This document shows, piece after piece, positions 14,771 to 27,983 of a DNA stretch of 64,000 bases. A model generated the notes under the pieces. The model worked only from the letters and a program-made list of their open reading frames with translations. It made no database searches and was not told the origin of the DNA. The position numbers were made by a program, and so were the translations under genes. Position 1 is the first letter of the stretch, and each line of letters opens with the position of its first letter. Source of the stretch: Litomosoides sigmodontis (lineage: Eukaryota > Nematoda > Chromadorea > Rhabditida > Onchocercidae); the NCBI GenBank assembly GCA_963070105.1, contig OY718807.1, positions 4,995,001 through 5,059,000 of the forward strand, written 5' to 3'.

Positions 14771-15352
14771 TGTAATTCTTATGTTTCAAATTGTGATTTT
14801 TTTTTGTTTAACTTCTTTTAAATTTAATTCATCAAAACTTGGTTTTCACACCTGGCAGCAGCGTCGAGAATTTGTAGCTCCATTTACATTTCACTTCACA
14901 ACGAATTATTGCTATTACTAATGAAGCCTCCGTCACATTTCTTAAAGTAATGCTCTCTAATTAGAGTTATGTAGAACACAATTAAAATTCATAAATTTAG
15001 CTGAAATCCAAACATTTCTTGTTTAATTTATGAGCGAATTTTAATGTAGAGTGTTTGTGTGCGAGAGATTCGTACTTCCCATCATTTACTAAATCCATCA
15101 AAATGTTCGCTACTTTTTTTTGTTAATGAGAAGAAAAGGGAAAAAATCTTTTTATTGCCTTAATTAATGGAATTTCGATTGGATTGAAGCTGTTGATTAA
15201 AAAATACTGAAGTTAGAAAATTAATAGTTAGCTTAAGGGCCCTAGTTAGCAGTGAATGAAAGAAAGCACGAATAAGCCTAACGGCAGTCATTTCCCTCAC
15301 ATTTTTTCATTTCCCTCACATTTAACATACCTATTTTTTTCTTCAAAGGGAC

Positions 15353-15393
15353 GAGAGAGAGAAAGAGGGTCAGAGAGAGAGAGAGAGAGAGAC
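15353..15393. repeat. GA-rich simple repeat
   Basis: Imperfect then perfect GA dinucleotides (gagagagaaagagggtcaga, then gagagaga). Confidence 0.85.
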
Positions 15394-17433
15394 AATCTAT
15401 CTATGATAGAAATACGATAAAAAAGTCCTTGTTGTTGTAGAATTAACTGCTTTACAGGATTATCCAATTTCGTCAGGTTTTTTTGTACTTCATTTCTTAC
15501 TTTCTTAGTCCTACAAGGTGAAAAGGTCGAGGAGAATGAGGAGAATAGATTAGTTCGTTTAAAAAACACATCTTAAAACATGTAATTTCATTGCTTTGCT
15601 CCTTATTCGTATTGCAAGAGAAATTTTTCATTTCAGCAACACAATATCTCATTTACTTGAACAAAGAAAAGAAATTAAAAAAATATATCGTTGAGATAAA
15701 AGGAAAAGAAACAATAAATGATTGGATGTTGGTTTCAGCTAATTCCAAAGTACATGACATCAAATGATCTGTTGGTTGATGATTATCATCAAGTGGGGAA
15801 TTCATAGATGTGCTTTAAAACGATAAGCACTGAAAAAATTAAATTCATTACAAATGATTTTTTGCTTGACAGGAAGGAAGGAAGGGAGAGAGAGGAAGGA
15901 AAGAATGCCCTAAAAAACCGAAATTATTTCGTCCGTTTCGATGGTAACTAAGTAACAGCTTGCAGTGTCGATAATGCATCTTTTAATTCTACATCCAAGC
16001 TTTTCCTATGGATACACAAACACAGAGAGAAAGAGGGAGAGTGGGAGAGAGAGAAACATTTAACTAATCATTTTATTTTGCTCCTTGTCCTTCCTCCTTT
16101 TTTCCTCCTTCTACAGACTTAAGGCTTCTTCTCAGTGGTAACTTAGATTTTTAAAATAGTGGGATTAGAATTGAAGTGCCTCAAGGATTAAGTGACTTTC
16201 ACATTTTAATTATTTTCGTTCACAGTATTTGTTCTCTGATACTGAGGCAAGATTTGATAATGTTAGTAAAAGGCACTGACCCATTGATTCAAATGACACC
16301 TAACACATCACTTGATCAATTAATAATTCGATTGATAAAATTGAGATGAGCAATTAGCATAGCTAATTTAATAAGCACAGCTTCTTCCCATATGTACAAC
16401 AAAAAATTGCTGTAATACTCGTCACATTCAAGTTTACCGGGACATGATTTCACTGTTTTGCTATAAATGAATGAAAGCACGAACAATGTCCTAGCAATTT
16501 CTCCGAATTTGAAGGAATTGAGAAACTCCGTATGCTGCACTCCGATCGTTTATTTTTTAAGTAATCGAAATATTTCATTTTACAATCATTTCCTCATTGG
16601 AAGCAGTGAAATGCCAGTAATTTGATAAATTTCCTATAATTACATTAATGAATTATGAAAATAAATCAATTTATATTTGAAAGTGCTTAATCAAGAAGTT
16701 CCTTCCTTCATCGGCGTTTAATTAGTGGGAAGGAAATGCGTGCGACTAAACGAAACGAACTAAATTTAACTTCAGCGTTCTAAAATTATCTTCAAATAAC
16801 GGTTTAGCTGTAATTTCCAAAATGTTTTCTTTTCAGCGCATTCGAGCGGAAAGGTCGTTTGTGGCGTCGAACCATTATGCTTCACCGTTGAAGAACTGTT
16901 GTACACAAGGAGGAATGTGTTGGTAATCAACAGGTGGCTTAATTTACGTCGAAAATGTGGACTAAGCTAACTTTGTTAAGGGAGATAGAATAGACAAATA
17001 ATGAAGTGAGAAGATGAAAGGTGATATTTCAATTTGCTTTATTTAAAAAAGTTTTTTTTGCAGCATCGAAGCGACTGCTGCTGAAACTGAAGTGAAATTA
17101 AAATTTCTTATTTTGCCAACCTTTTTTGTCCACTACAGTTACTCTGATTTGACAATGTCAAGGACTCATTTGTACATTACTGTAAAAGATGATCGGATAA
17201 ACGTAAGATCCCCGATCGCTAGTATTCTCGAAACGTGAACTGCGTCATTTAATGGAATGTTCTTTGTTCAGAGATAAGTAGAGATAAAGCTAAGGCAAGT
17301 AATTTACCATCTTTACCTGCAGAAAATATTTGGAAAAACATTCATCATTTATTTTTCATCCTTCCTTATCTTTCGATGTTAATTGTCAGTATATTTGCTA
17401 CAAACAATTTGCCACAAGCGGTTCGTGCATATA

Positions 17434-17667
<234 letters not shown>

Positions 17668-20183
17668 TAAAAACGTACACATGTACACCCACACGTATAC
17701 ATGTAGGTAGAAGCACGCGCAGTTGTTTAGCTTTAAAATACTTAAAATTAACTTGGCATTTTTCATCTAATGCTGTGTTTCTTGAGACTCTTGTTATGAC
17801 GGATGATGATGTTGTAAAATGTGTCGAATTGATTTGACAGATAATTTGAGGAAATTTCATCCTTCCATTTCACATAATATTTTAATTTCTTCCACCCAAA
17901 CATCCGAATCCATCTGACCGTTCTTCTCCCTTTTCGAAAAGGAAAAAAACTCGTCGGTTTGAAATTCATCAAAGAACGGTCTTACTCTATGTATGTCCGT
18001 CTCATTCTTTCTTTCACACTCTCTTTCCCTCTCTGTGCCAAAGATTATTAGGCAGATTCAGGCGAGGATAACTCGTCACATAATTTAAAATTTAATAAAC
18101 AAATTCCTAAATTACATTCTCAGTTAACTTTTTCTTGCATTTTTCACCAAAAAAAGCTATTTTATTGAACATACGATTTCTCGTCCCCTCACATTACTTC
18201 ATCGAAATTGTAACATCAAAAGATACCTTTTCTTTTTCTGAGAGAAGCAGAGAGGGAGAGAGAAAAGAATTAAACTTTCAAATGACAAGAAGTTTGCAAA
18301 CAATGCGATCAATCAAAAGACGTGACGAAAACAAAACAAAAGGAAAAAGGAGTAGATGTTTGAGAGAGATTTGTCATGAGAATTTATTATGAGTGAAATG
18401 AAAACAATTATATTCAATTTCAAAATTACATTTATTCCTTCCTCAATCTTCCATTCGCTCCATCTCCTTCTCCTCTCTCTCTTTCTCTGCATAGAGAAGA
18501 TGAATTTATGCGAAGTTTCTTTTTTCTTCCGTTCCGTCTTTTCTTACAAAATGATTTATCACAGCATACGTTAACCTGGCACTTTCAGTTGATGACGTCC
18601 CATTGCAATCACAGGAAGGTAGATTCGATGCGGATTTTTAGATTGCCACTGACCTGCACAGTCAAGATATTCAATTCCTCTCTTCCATTTTTCAGACAGT
18701 TAGCAGTGTGTACTTATGTGCGCTTTTTGCAACCGTTTAAAATTAAAAGAATAGCGCTCAAAATAATAGCGGTAATTCCAGCAAATTACTAAGCTATTCA
18801 AATTTTCAAAATTTATTCGTATGAAAGCATCGTGTTGCCAAGTTTCTACAGTAAGAGATACTTGAGAAGGAAGTGGCAATAGTAAATTGTTTGTAAAAAT
18901 TTTGTGCAAATCACATGGGATGAATAAACTGATAAATGATTAATGAGAATAGGCTAATGACGGTTGGAATCAGTCGCTCCTGAAAATAACTATAAAATTA
19001 CAAGTTAAAATTGAGAAGACCTAAACGAAGTGAGAGTAAGGTAAATGGTGTAAACAAATAGATTTCAACAAACAAACAAAAACTACTCACCTGAAATTTC
19101 TCGTTTCATTTCTACTTAAATCCTTTTCCTCAAATCTCTTCTCAAACCATCATCATTACCATCATTCTTCCTCCTCCAATTTCAATCCATCCCACCTAAT
19201 TTTGTCGGTGAGAACGAACTCGATCTGTCACTGCATTATACGGTGTAATTTGTCACTGAAAATAATGTCGTCACAAACGAAAAGCATAAATGAAATTTAA
19301 AACGGATGCTATGAGATCGATGGTAACTCTCATGAGACAATTTGCCACTCATTTTTTTTTCTTATTAATACTACTACTATTACTTGAACTCTCAATTAGT
19401 TGTGCTTGTCGTTTAGTGTAATTAGCGTAATCAAACTAAGAGCATTTAATGTGTCCTTTCATGTAATCATAACTATGTGGCGGCTGTTATTAGATTTATG
19501 CTAATTAGATTTAATATGTGTCAAACTGCTAAAATAGTACATATTATTATCCTTCACATATCACCGATTTAACAATTTTGCGATAATTAATTAAGCGTAT
19601 CTCTTTATAAATTAACATAAATTATCTGGCGTTCTTTTTTCTTACACGAGAAAATTTCCGCATTACGTGAATGTTCTTTAGTAAGAAGAGAGATTTCGTT
19701 GAGAAAGGAAAAAAATATACTTCGTGATAGGTACGAATTAAGACAGTTTAAATGAAAACGAAATTGGAGCGTATGGCAATTAGTAATGAATGATTTCAGT
19801 GCTTTCATGAATGCGACATGCTGTGGTGTAAACAAACCGCTGAACTTTTAATATTTTATCAATTTGATCCCTCTAAAGCACTTCTTACTTCTAATTTCCC
19901 ATTTCTAAAGGAAATAGTCGTTTACGTAGAAGGTAGTGTGGAAGTTTGCTTTTCCACTTCTCACGTGGACAAGCAATTTCTGCACAACTGAAGCGAAGGA
20001 TGCTGCGTGATGTTTTACTCCTTCTAAAGGTGAAATGAGTTGCAGGGATTAATCGTACGATTGCATTTTCTCCTGCACGCTACTTCCCGACTTCTGAGGG
20101 AGTGAAATGATGAGAGATTTGGAAGATACGTGAAGTTCGCGTGACAGTGTATTTTGCCTTCTGAAGGACTTCAAGAAAATCCA

Positions 20184-22640
20184 ATGCTTCAACATCATAT
20201 GTCGCTTCGGCATCGCGAAGCAAATACTCCTCGACCTAAGCGCTTATCATTGGCAGTCGAACGTAAGCTAAAAGCATCGAATGGTGCTTATCTCTCTACT
20301 ATCTCCTCAATTATTCATTCATTGTTTGAGCGCGTACGATTTAAAAATTTTGCTCATCCATCTTTGCTGTTATGATCAGTGAGCAATTACTGAAAACGTC
20401 TTAGTTCGTTATCAAGTGGAACAGATTTATTCACTTCTTGCCTCTCATAGAGAGCATTAAGAGAAGAACGCAGTTGAAAATATGTAAATTCAATTTATTA
20501 CAATCACATCTTTTTAAATATACAACTATAAATGTAACAGATGTGCTTAACTATACTGCCACTGTGAACAAAAATTTTATAACCTTAATGACATGTTGCA
20601 TCGGAAGTTTATTAGTTCAAATTCTAATTCGAATGTAAGTAAATGATTTCAGCTATTATCAAGCTTGAACTTGGTATATGTGGCTGGATATTGATAATTT
20701 TCGCATACTTCCTTGTCTTGTTGACGCTGCCCTTTTCCGCATGCGCTTGTATTAAGGTTTTTCTATTTCATTGCTCGCTTCTTTCAGTTGAACCTTTTTC
20801 CTATCTATTAACTTTTTTTATGAATTTAATGAAATTTCGAAAAGAAGGAATAGGATGAAATGAGAAAATATAAAAAGAGAAAGAGAGAGAGAATTCTGCC
20901 ACTGATAATATTTTGTCATATTATTTTAGGTCGTAAAAGAATATGAAAGGGTAGTGATATTTCGATTGGGACGGTTAATGACCGGTAAAGCTCGCGGACC
21001 TGGTACTGTTTTTTTCTGGAAAGGTTTCACGTCATGAATTTATGCTGAAAAGGTTTCATAAAGTTTATATGTGCTTATTACAGGCTTGTTTTTTATTTTG
21101 CCATGCATTGATTCCTACAGGAAGGTGGATTTGCGTGTTGTATCGTTTGACGTGCCACCGCAAGAGGTCTAATTACTATTACTTACTTAATTTATGCATG
21201 ATATTCGCTTTTGCACTTAATTATATTGCAATAATTGCGCCACCATCACACACTGCGTCAACGATAAAGTAAAATTAGTAGTATATGTTAATTAGACTGT
21301 AATTAGGACTTTTCAATATATGTACACCGTAATAACTTGTGCACGTCAATTAGTGAGTACCATCTATCCTTCAATTGAAAACCGATAATTTTGCAACTTT
21401 TTGAAAGAAATTAATTTTCGATTAACTCTTTTCAATAATAAAAATTTAGATTTTATCGTGCGATTCGGTAACAGTAGCTGTAGACGCAGTGGTGTATTTT
21501 CGTATTTCAAATGCAACTGTGTCTGTAACGAATGTCGAAGATGCTAGTCGTTCGACGAAATTGTTAGCGCAAACGACGCTTAGGAATATACTGGGAACAA
21601 AGACGCTGGCTGAAATGCTCAGCGATCGGGAAGCCATCTCAATGCAAATGCAAGTAAGTTACGTGTTCACGTACGAATGTACCATACAATTATTGAATAC
21701 TGAAATTTAGCAATCTGAAACAAAGCAGTTTGCGCTTGACATACTGCTTTGTTTCGATAATTGAATTTTCCGTGAAAGATTTGAAAATAATTAGAATTAT
21801 TTAAACCATTCTAAAATATCTAGCAAACTCATATTGCGTATCTGTAGTTATAAAGTTAACTGAAGTGTTTCTTCAGAATACTCTTGATGAAGCAACTGGT
21901 CCCTGGGGTGTGCGAGTGGAACGAGTGGAAGTGAAAGATGTTCGCCTACCTGTGGAGTTACAACGTGTTATGGCCGCTGAAGCTGAAGCTGCACGTGAAG
22001 CACGTGCTAAGGTACATGAGTAAAAACGACTAAATTAGAAAAGTGTTAACCGTGTAAATTCACTGTAAATAAATCGTCGTTGTGAATTCACCTTATCTTC
22101 ACATAAATGCCCCTTCAATTTGACCACTTAAGTTTGGTCAATTGAGAGTTTTGGTATCAAAGTATCAGATTCAGTGATGCAGTAGTGAAAGAAGCCCTTC
22201 AAGTAATTATTTAGATTATTATCTTTGAAGGTAATAGCGGCAGAGGGTGAGATGAAAGCTTCTGCATCGCTTAATGAAGCTGCAAACATTATCGCCGAAT
22301 CACCATGCGCAATTCAGTTGCGGTATCTTCAAACGCTCAGTTCTTTCAGGTTTGTTTCTCAGTTACAGAGCTGTTTGGCTTCTTGTAGAACCACAAGGCA
22401 CCCAAACCCTAATTCCACTCCAAATCACTTCAATATAAAATGATACGAAATAAGTTGAAATGCAACGAAACAGAAAAAGAGGCTTAGTTGGACTATGCGT
22501 CTGATTTCGGCAAACACAGAAAAAAACTCACTTTTTTGATTTTTAAGTAAAATGTGTGTTTCAGTAGCGAGAAGAATTCAACAATAATATTTCCATTTCC
22601 GATAGAACTCATTCAGCTACTTATTCCACAACATTCATAA
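20184..22640 (+). CDS. Stomatin/band-7 family protein A (MEC-2/UNC-1 type)
   Basis: Eight exons: 20184-20262, 20653-20756, 20930-21002, 21084-21166, 21450-21653, 21877-22011, 22231-22349, 22565-22640, giving 290 residues. Stomatins are cholesterol-binding scaffolds on the inner membrane face that tune ion channels such as DEG/ENaC. Order: a basic N-terminal tail; the hydrophobic hairpin [20 protein letters not shown] with its proline kink; the band-7/PHB domain ([50 protein letters not shown]); the helix [20 protein letters not shown]; and the C-terminal oligomerisation strand [14 protein letters not shown]. It ends shortly after that, without the long MEC-2 tail. The ILSKDSV motif has Cys in place of Lys at about residue 117. 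Exon 1 may instead end at 20283 (same phase), and the start codon is tentative. The exon 7 acceptor ends in AAG. Confidence 0.94.
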
Positions 22641-24860
22641 AAAGTATGCTATTTTAGTAATCAATTGGCCGTTCAATTAATTTCTTCAAAATATCTACAT
22701 TTTTTGAAAATGGAATGCTTACTTTTATGTACTGCATAATTAATGGTTAATAAATCTTTGTATTATCATTAACCGCACGTACCAAAGTTTAATTACAGGA
22801 CGTAGGACGCAAATCACGTTTTATACAGACGTCAAAAACCAGATTCAATGATTTATTGCCTCACTGAAGAGTTCCTTTGACATTAATCCTTTTTATTTGT
22901 TGAATAAACCGCAAAACAAATGTAGGAACTGAATGTCGGTTTACTGCAACAGTAATAGCAGTTTGCTGGTGCGAGGTACGAGTAAAGCATCCGTCTGAGT
23001 ACGTTTCATTTTAATTTCGGACTTGGAAGCAATTGTCGGGACAGAACGAGTGAAGAAGCAACGAAGACTGCAATTTTCATATTTCCTCTCTTTCCGCATG
23101 CTTTTTCTAGAAAAGAAAATGAAACGGACTGTTCCACTTATCTACTTAAATTACACCTTCCACTTAAATGCCGTAATTAGAGTTCGTTGCACTGTCATTT
23201 TCTCATATTACTCAACTGTGGACCAATTTGGATGGAAAATGAACAAATAGGTGTGCGTGTGCGTGCACACGTATTTCTAGGTGAGCAGGTAGGTTAACCT
23301 CAGCAATCATTGCGGGACGATAGAATTAATCATTGGAAGACTGAAAGAATTAACCGTTGAATTCAGTCTACCTTGGGTATTTCATTAAACAGTGTCCGGT
23401 CCTTCGTGAGCAACGTCCAGCCTGCTAGAGCTCCCATTTCGAATTGAAAGTATAATTTTCAATCCTAATTGCATATATCAATGAGAAACTAGCTGCTAAA
23501 ATAATGCTTTACTAGATAAAACTGCGAACGAAAAGAATGCTCATTTGTTCCTGCCAAAGAGTAAAGGAGGTAGTTAAAGTTAACTTTGTGCGTGAAAATG
23601 CTGCATTTGCATTATGTAACCTCATGTTTTTTGAATTAATCACGAAGCGGCGCAAATGTCTCCTTCGTTGGCTCGCAATTTATGTTTTCTTTTCTCGAAG
23701 CACAAATGAAATGTTGCAATGGTAGTAGCAGTCGTCTGTTCAATTATTTATTATTTGAAGTGTTGCAAAGTATTACTGACGAGATGAGCGATCAACGCCG
23801 ATCGCACGCTCAGCTCCTCGCTGTTTCGAATATTTAATTAATGTCGACGGAATGTGTTATTTTCAAATATTATATTATTTAGAAAATACATCTTGCATTA
23901 GCACGTATTCATATGAAACGATGAAATAAACAGTGGGAAGTTGTCATTTGTTGCGACGCAGAGAGGGATACTTTCCCACACACACGCAGAGAACTTTGTA
24001 ATTAAGCAACAAATATTACAACAACCTATCTATCTGTCTATGAAAAAGCAATAAATTTACAAAGTGCTCTTAACACAAAGCTCATTTTGGGTTAGCTGGG
24101 AGAGAGAAGAAAATAAAACAATCGATTAAAAGTAAAAATTTGTTAAGTTTTCGAAAATTTCATGAAATAGGTTTAAATTTGAATGTTACAACGCATCCAT
24201 CCGATGCATTACAACGTATGCACGCGCAATCGTCGAAATTATTCCCAATGAATAAAACTTTTATCGGAAATCAATCCATCACGTTAACTGCGCAACAAAT
24301 TTCAACAAATAAAATTTTACGGTTCTCACTATTATCTTGAGAAAAATGAAAGAATTAGTTCACTCTTTACTAATTTATCATCTCACACGAATTATATTAG
24401 CCTTATTTCACTGCACTAATTTCATCATTATGCAAATTAAATTTCACCGAAATTCTATTCGCACGATACGAGAAAGGCTGTAGTTCCTGCCTGATAGGTT
24501 CACAAAAAAAAGATTAGAAATGTCAAGAATTGCTGTACAATATTTTCTAATATTATCTATTTTAAGCAATTTCAATTCCATTACAACCGTTTATTCTAAC
24601 TCACGCATCTGGCACACTGAAATTCAATAAGTAATTAAAACAACGCTTCCAGAAAAATTAATAATTAACAGCGATATTTGATTTTCTCCCTCACTGTGAG
24701 CTTACTTCAGATAGAAAAAAAATTAACCTTAAATATTTGAATATTCCTAAACGCTTAATTACAGCAGTCGCAAGGAATATAATGTAAAGAGATTCACGTA
24801 AGCTACTTTCTAAAGCAAAAGTATCATCAGACATAATAATAACGCTTCTATCACAAACTG
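22641..24860. other. Intergenic region between stomatin A and the inverted repeat
   Basis: 2.2 kb with no recognised gene. It holds the stomatin A 3' flank and short CA/GT-rich patches at about 23,250-23,272 and 23,975-23,990. Confidence 0.55.
22749..22754 (+). terminator. Polyadenylation signal of stomatin A
   Basis: AATAAA 109 nt after the stop codon; the nearest good candidate. Confidence 0.45.
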
Positions 24861-26025
24861 CTACTGATATTTTCGGCATAAAAGCTATGCAAAAAAATAG
24901 TGCTTTTATGGGGAGAGCTACAACAAGGGAGTTAATTTTGAAATTGTTCAACGGAAATTAAATTGCGGAAACTTCAATGCTAACTCTTCCGAGGGCATTT
25001 TCCGTTAGTTCTGGTTTGGGAAAATTCAATAAAAGAAGGAGAAATATTAACGAGATGGTAAAGAGGACGAAATCCTTCCTCGCATCACTCCCAGTCACAA
25101 TACCGAATTCGATCAATACGATCGATGTCTTTGCTATCTTTAAGAGGAGATTAATTAAAATAGCCATGGGATGTCTCGAGGTTGGATGTTGCTGGCTGGC
25201 TGGATGGATGTCTGACGTCCATATGTTTCATCTTATGCTCCCATCTTCATTGAATTATGCCATTTTTTCAAATATTTATTTATTTAGTCCCATTTCCACA
25301 AACGCAATTGATACTAGGAAGAGATGAAAGTGAGCGAAGCGTCGTGTAACTTTCACCCTCTCTTCTTTTAGTACATTTTAATTTTACAATTCCAAGGTGC
25401 TGCCCCACCCAAATGATTGCAATGCTATTTGCAAGGGATAAATAACGGACTAGACAGATGTCAGTCAGTAGCTCTCAGTTCCAGCTATTAATATGTGTCC
25501 AGCTGTAGTACCATTTTAAATTTCTCTCAACTTACAACCAACTTTTCCTGATCCTTTACCGATGTCCGATGTCCGGATAGCACCTTTTCCGGCTGCAAAT
25601 TACCTTAAGCGTCTTCAAATCCTTACTGTTTCATATCACATCTTCCATCAGTAATAAACCTTATTAACTTCTCAGTTTAAATTTACAGCGTTAGTTGTGT
25701 TAATTTAGCAGACAGAGCTGTAATTCTTCTTGCACTTTTTTCTTCCATCGAGACACCTGGAAGAGTTCCTTGAAAAATGCACGAACTTTATAAGTTACAA
25801 TAAGTATTGAGGAAGAAAAAAAAGATAACAACATATAAACTTCAAAGCACTTCCTTTTCTCTTCTACCATTGCACAACAGCGTAAGCGTAACGAATGACC
25901 TTGCACTCTAATTTCGAACCTTATCCATTAAAAATTGACAATTTTGCATTGAATTCCAGTAAGGTTTAAACTGAGAGGATGACATTTGTGTATTACTAAT
26001 TTTAGTGATCTCGCATCACAACACA

Positions 26026-26046
26026 TTCACGAAATTCATTCACGAA
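26026..26046 (+). promoter_or_regulatory. Paired heat-shock-element-like boxes, left copy
   Basis: TTCACGAA occurs at 26026-26033 and again at 26039-26046, 66 nt upstream of the small heat-shock ATG. TTCnnGAA is the dimeric core bound by HSF-1. The 13-nt spacing departs from the continuous 5-bp array of a perfect element, so this is a candidate only. Confidence 0.5.
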
Positions 26047-26111
26047 AACACGTCACACTCCTCCAATTGAAAATATGAATATTTTTGCCATGCATTTAAG
26101 TGCTGCTATCA

Positions 26112-26568
26112 ATGACGACGGTAAATGTTAATCTCCCGGATAGCTTAAAAAAGATCAATCAGTGGGATTGGCCACTTAATAAGAACGATGGCATGGTACA
26201 GGTTGTCAACACCGATGAAAAATTTGAAGCGGTTCTTGAAGCTGTCTATTTTCAACCGAAGGAGATCGAAGTTAGTCCCTCTTTTGCAGCTTTTGAGCTT
26301 CATCCAGAAATTTCCACATAAATTCAACGTTGAACTTCCTTGCACATAATGTTAAAAAAACACCCAATCGTTACATGTTTAGGTTAAAGTGATTGGTGAT
26401 CAGTTAGTTGTCCGGTGTTTGCGAGAACCAAAAGAAGGACAATTCGGTGAGATAAGACGTGAAATCAGCCGAAGCTACAATCTTCCCCCGGACGTCGAAA
26501 CCAAAACACTGAAATCAAGACTTACAACGAAAGGTCATCTTGTCATCACAGCTGCTAAGAAGAAATAA
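26112..26568 (+). CDS. Small heat-shock protein (HSP12 type), copy 1
   Basis: Two exons, 26112-26270 and 26383-26568, join in phase 0 to 114 residues. Small heat-shock proteins bind unfolding clients through an alpha-crystallin domain. Here the domain fills almost the whole protein: a short N-terminus (MTTVNVNLPDSLKKINQWDW), then FEAVLEAVYFQPKEIEVKVI, DQLVVRCLREP, EIRREISRSYNLPPDVE and the final strand SRLTTKGHLVITAAKKK. The very short N- and C-terminal arms match the nematode HSP12 class (about 110 residues), whose C. elegans members have little classical chaperone activity. The copy in the other arm is identical in protein. An in-frame GTG just upstream is an unlikely start. Confidence 0.92.
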
Positions 26569-26862
26569 AACTTCCACATCCTCTCAGCATCAATTTAACC
26601 TTGTAAAAAGAGGAACTTCTGCAATTAAAATGCCGCTTTTTAATGAGAATTCCCCAGGTATGTAGATGGTAATAATGCTACCTCTCGCAAGAACACCAGT
26701 TGTCACCTTCTTTCACCTACAAAATGCATTTCATACATATGAAAATACTTGGGTAGCATTCCCTTCTTAAATGCAACTATTGAACTCAGTTTTGTATTCC
26801 TTCTGGTTTCGCCCCGAAAAAAGCTTATTGTCTTTCAAACTTTTCTATGCAAATCCTTTTCA

Positions 26863-26868
26863 AATAAA
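26863..26868 (+). terminator. Possible polyadenylation signal, small heat-shock copy 1
   Basis: AATAAA about 295 nt after the stop codon; it is distant, so tentative. The mirror copy is at 31241-31246 on the minus strand. Confidence 0.25.
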
Positions 26869-27504
26869 TCACTCAAAATACCAATTGCTGAAAGCATGCA
26901 TCTATGTGTTACGCTTGCGTGTGCTCGTGACGATCTCTCACATTTTCATCTTTCAAGTGCATCTAAATCTAAACTTTTTATTGAAACCACAGAATGATCT
27001 TGAGGAGCGATATGATAGTATTAATTAATAATTGTAAGTGAAGTAGTGATGGAGATTCAGCAAAAAGAAAATCAAATCAGGTAATGTCGAAAAAGTTGGT
27101 GTCAAGCGTGGAACACTTTGAAAAAACTGTCCACTCCGGCTAAATTACGAGAGTCGCACTATATAATCCGTCAAAATAGTCTTAATCACTCAGTCATCTA
27201 AAAGATATTTCAATCTGAAAGTACCATTTGGACTGTTGTGAACTACCCACATCTCTCTATCATCCAATCCACACTCTCATTTTAAAAGATACATGGTGAG
27301 TTCAATAATCTATTCGAGAATATTCATCTGACGAATTTCACAGGCCATCTTTCCTAAGAAAATTTTAATGCTAAATTGCAGTAAATAAATAAATTTGACA
27401 CATGAAATACACACTTTCAGCTCCATAAATGTTAGCAAAAGAGAGAATACACATCCGCAAGTAAGGAATAAATGAGCTTGACAAATTACCGTAAGTGATA
27501 GTTA

Positions 27505-27610
27505 TTGCACAAATTGGGTAAGATAAATAGTGAAAATCTTAGACAGAAACTAAACAGGTCGAAGCAACAAGTAGTGAAGAATACCGATTCAGCAAGTCAG
27601 AAGGTTGAAG
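27505..27610 (+). other. Possible orphan exon in the left arm
   Basis: An open stretch reading SENLRQKLNRSKQQVVKNTD and onward, ending at a good donor (GTTGAAG followed by GTCAGT). The amphipathic, Lys/Gln-rich sequence looks helical and loosely like the first helix of BAR-domain proteins, but the match is weak. There is no ATG start and no partner exon. It points inward towards the spacer. The mirror copy is at 30499-30604 on the minus strand. Confidence 0.2.
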
Positions 27611-27983
27611 GTCAGTTGAAAGTGAGAAAAAAAAAACAAGGACTAATCAGAATGTTTCGGCAATGTCCAGATGGAACTGACAAGATGACCATATCTTTGA
27701 ACCATTTTTATCAATTCCACCACTCTTCTCATCACCGCCATCCTGACTGCTAACGGCAAAACCTTCCTGAATATAAACAGTCAAATATTTCCCTCAACGC
27801 ATTACGTGAAGCTTAACATCAATTATTGCATCACAGAAAACACTTCTCCAGCTCATAACAAACTTATCACTTTCGCAGAAACTCTGTTAAAAGTAAGAGA
27901 AATGAAAAAAGAAACGATATATTGACTGTTTTTTATGCGTTTAGGACTTCATAAGAACCTGTACATTTAGCCAATTTTTGATT

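Larger units (their letters stand above)
24861..27892 (+). repeat. Left arm of a 3-kb inverted repeat
   Basis: This 3,032-bp segment is the reverse complement of 30217-33248. Paired positions always sum to 58109, so there is no net indel along the arm. In the stretches I compared directly the only difference was A at 26355 against C at 31754. Outer homology stops at CTACTGATAT; inner homology stops after CTCTGTTAAAA. I see no terminal inverted repeats, target-site duplication or transposase of a mobile element at the ends. The arm carries one complete small heat-shock protein gene. Confidence 0.97.

Noticed and set aside
24977..25327. 116-codon frame in the left arm (mirror 32782-33132)
   Set aside because: No family resemblance or splice signals; the antisense strand is equally open. 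Seeing it twice is due only to the inverted repeat.
26749..27028. Overlapping 82- and 85-codon frames in the arms
   Set aside because: Mutually overlapping frames with Phe/Leu/Ser composition typical of A+T-rich non-coding DNA.
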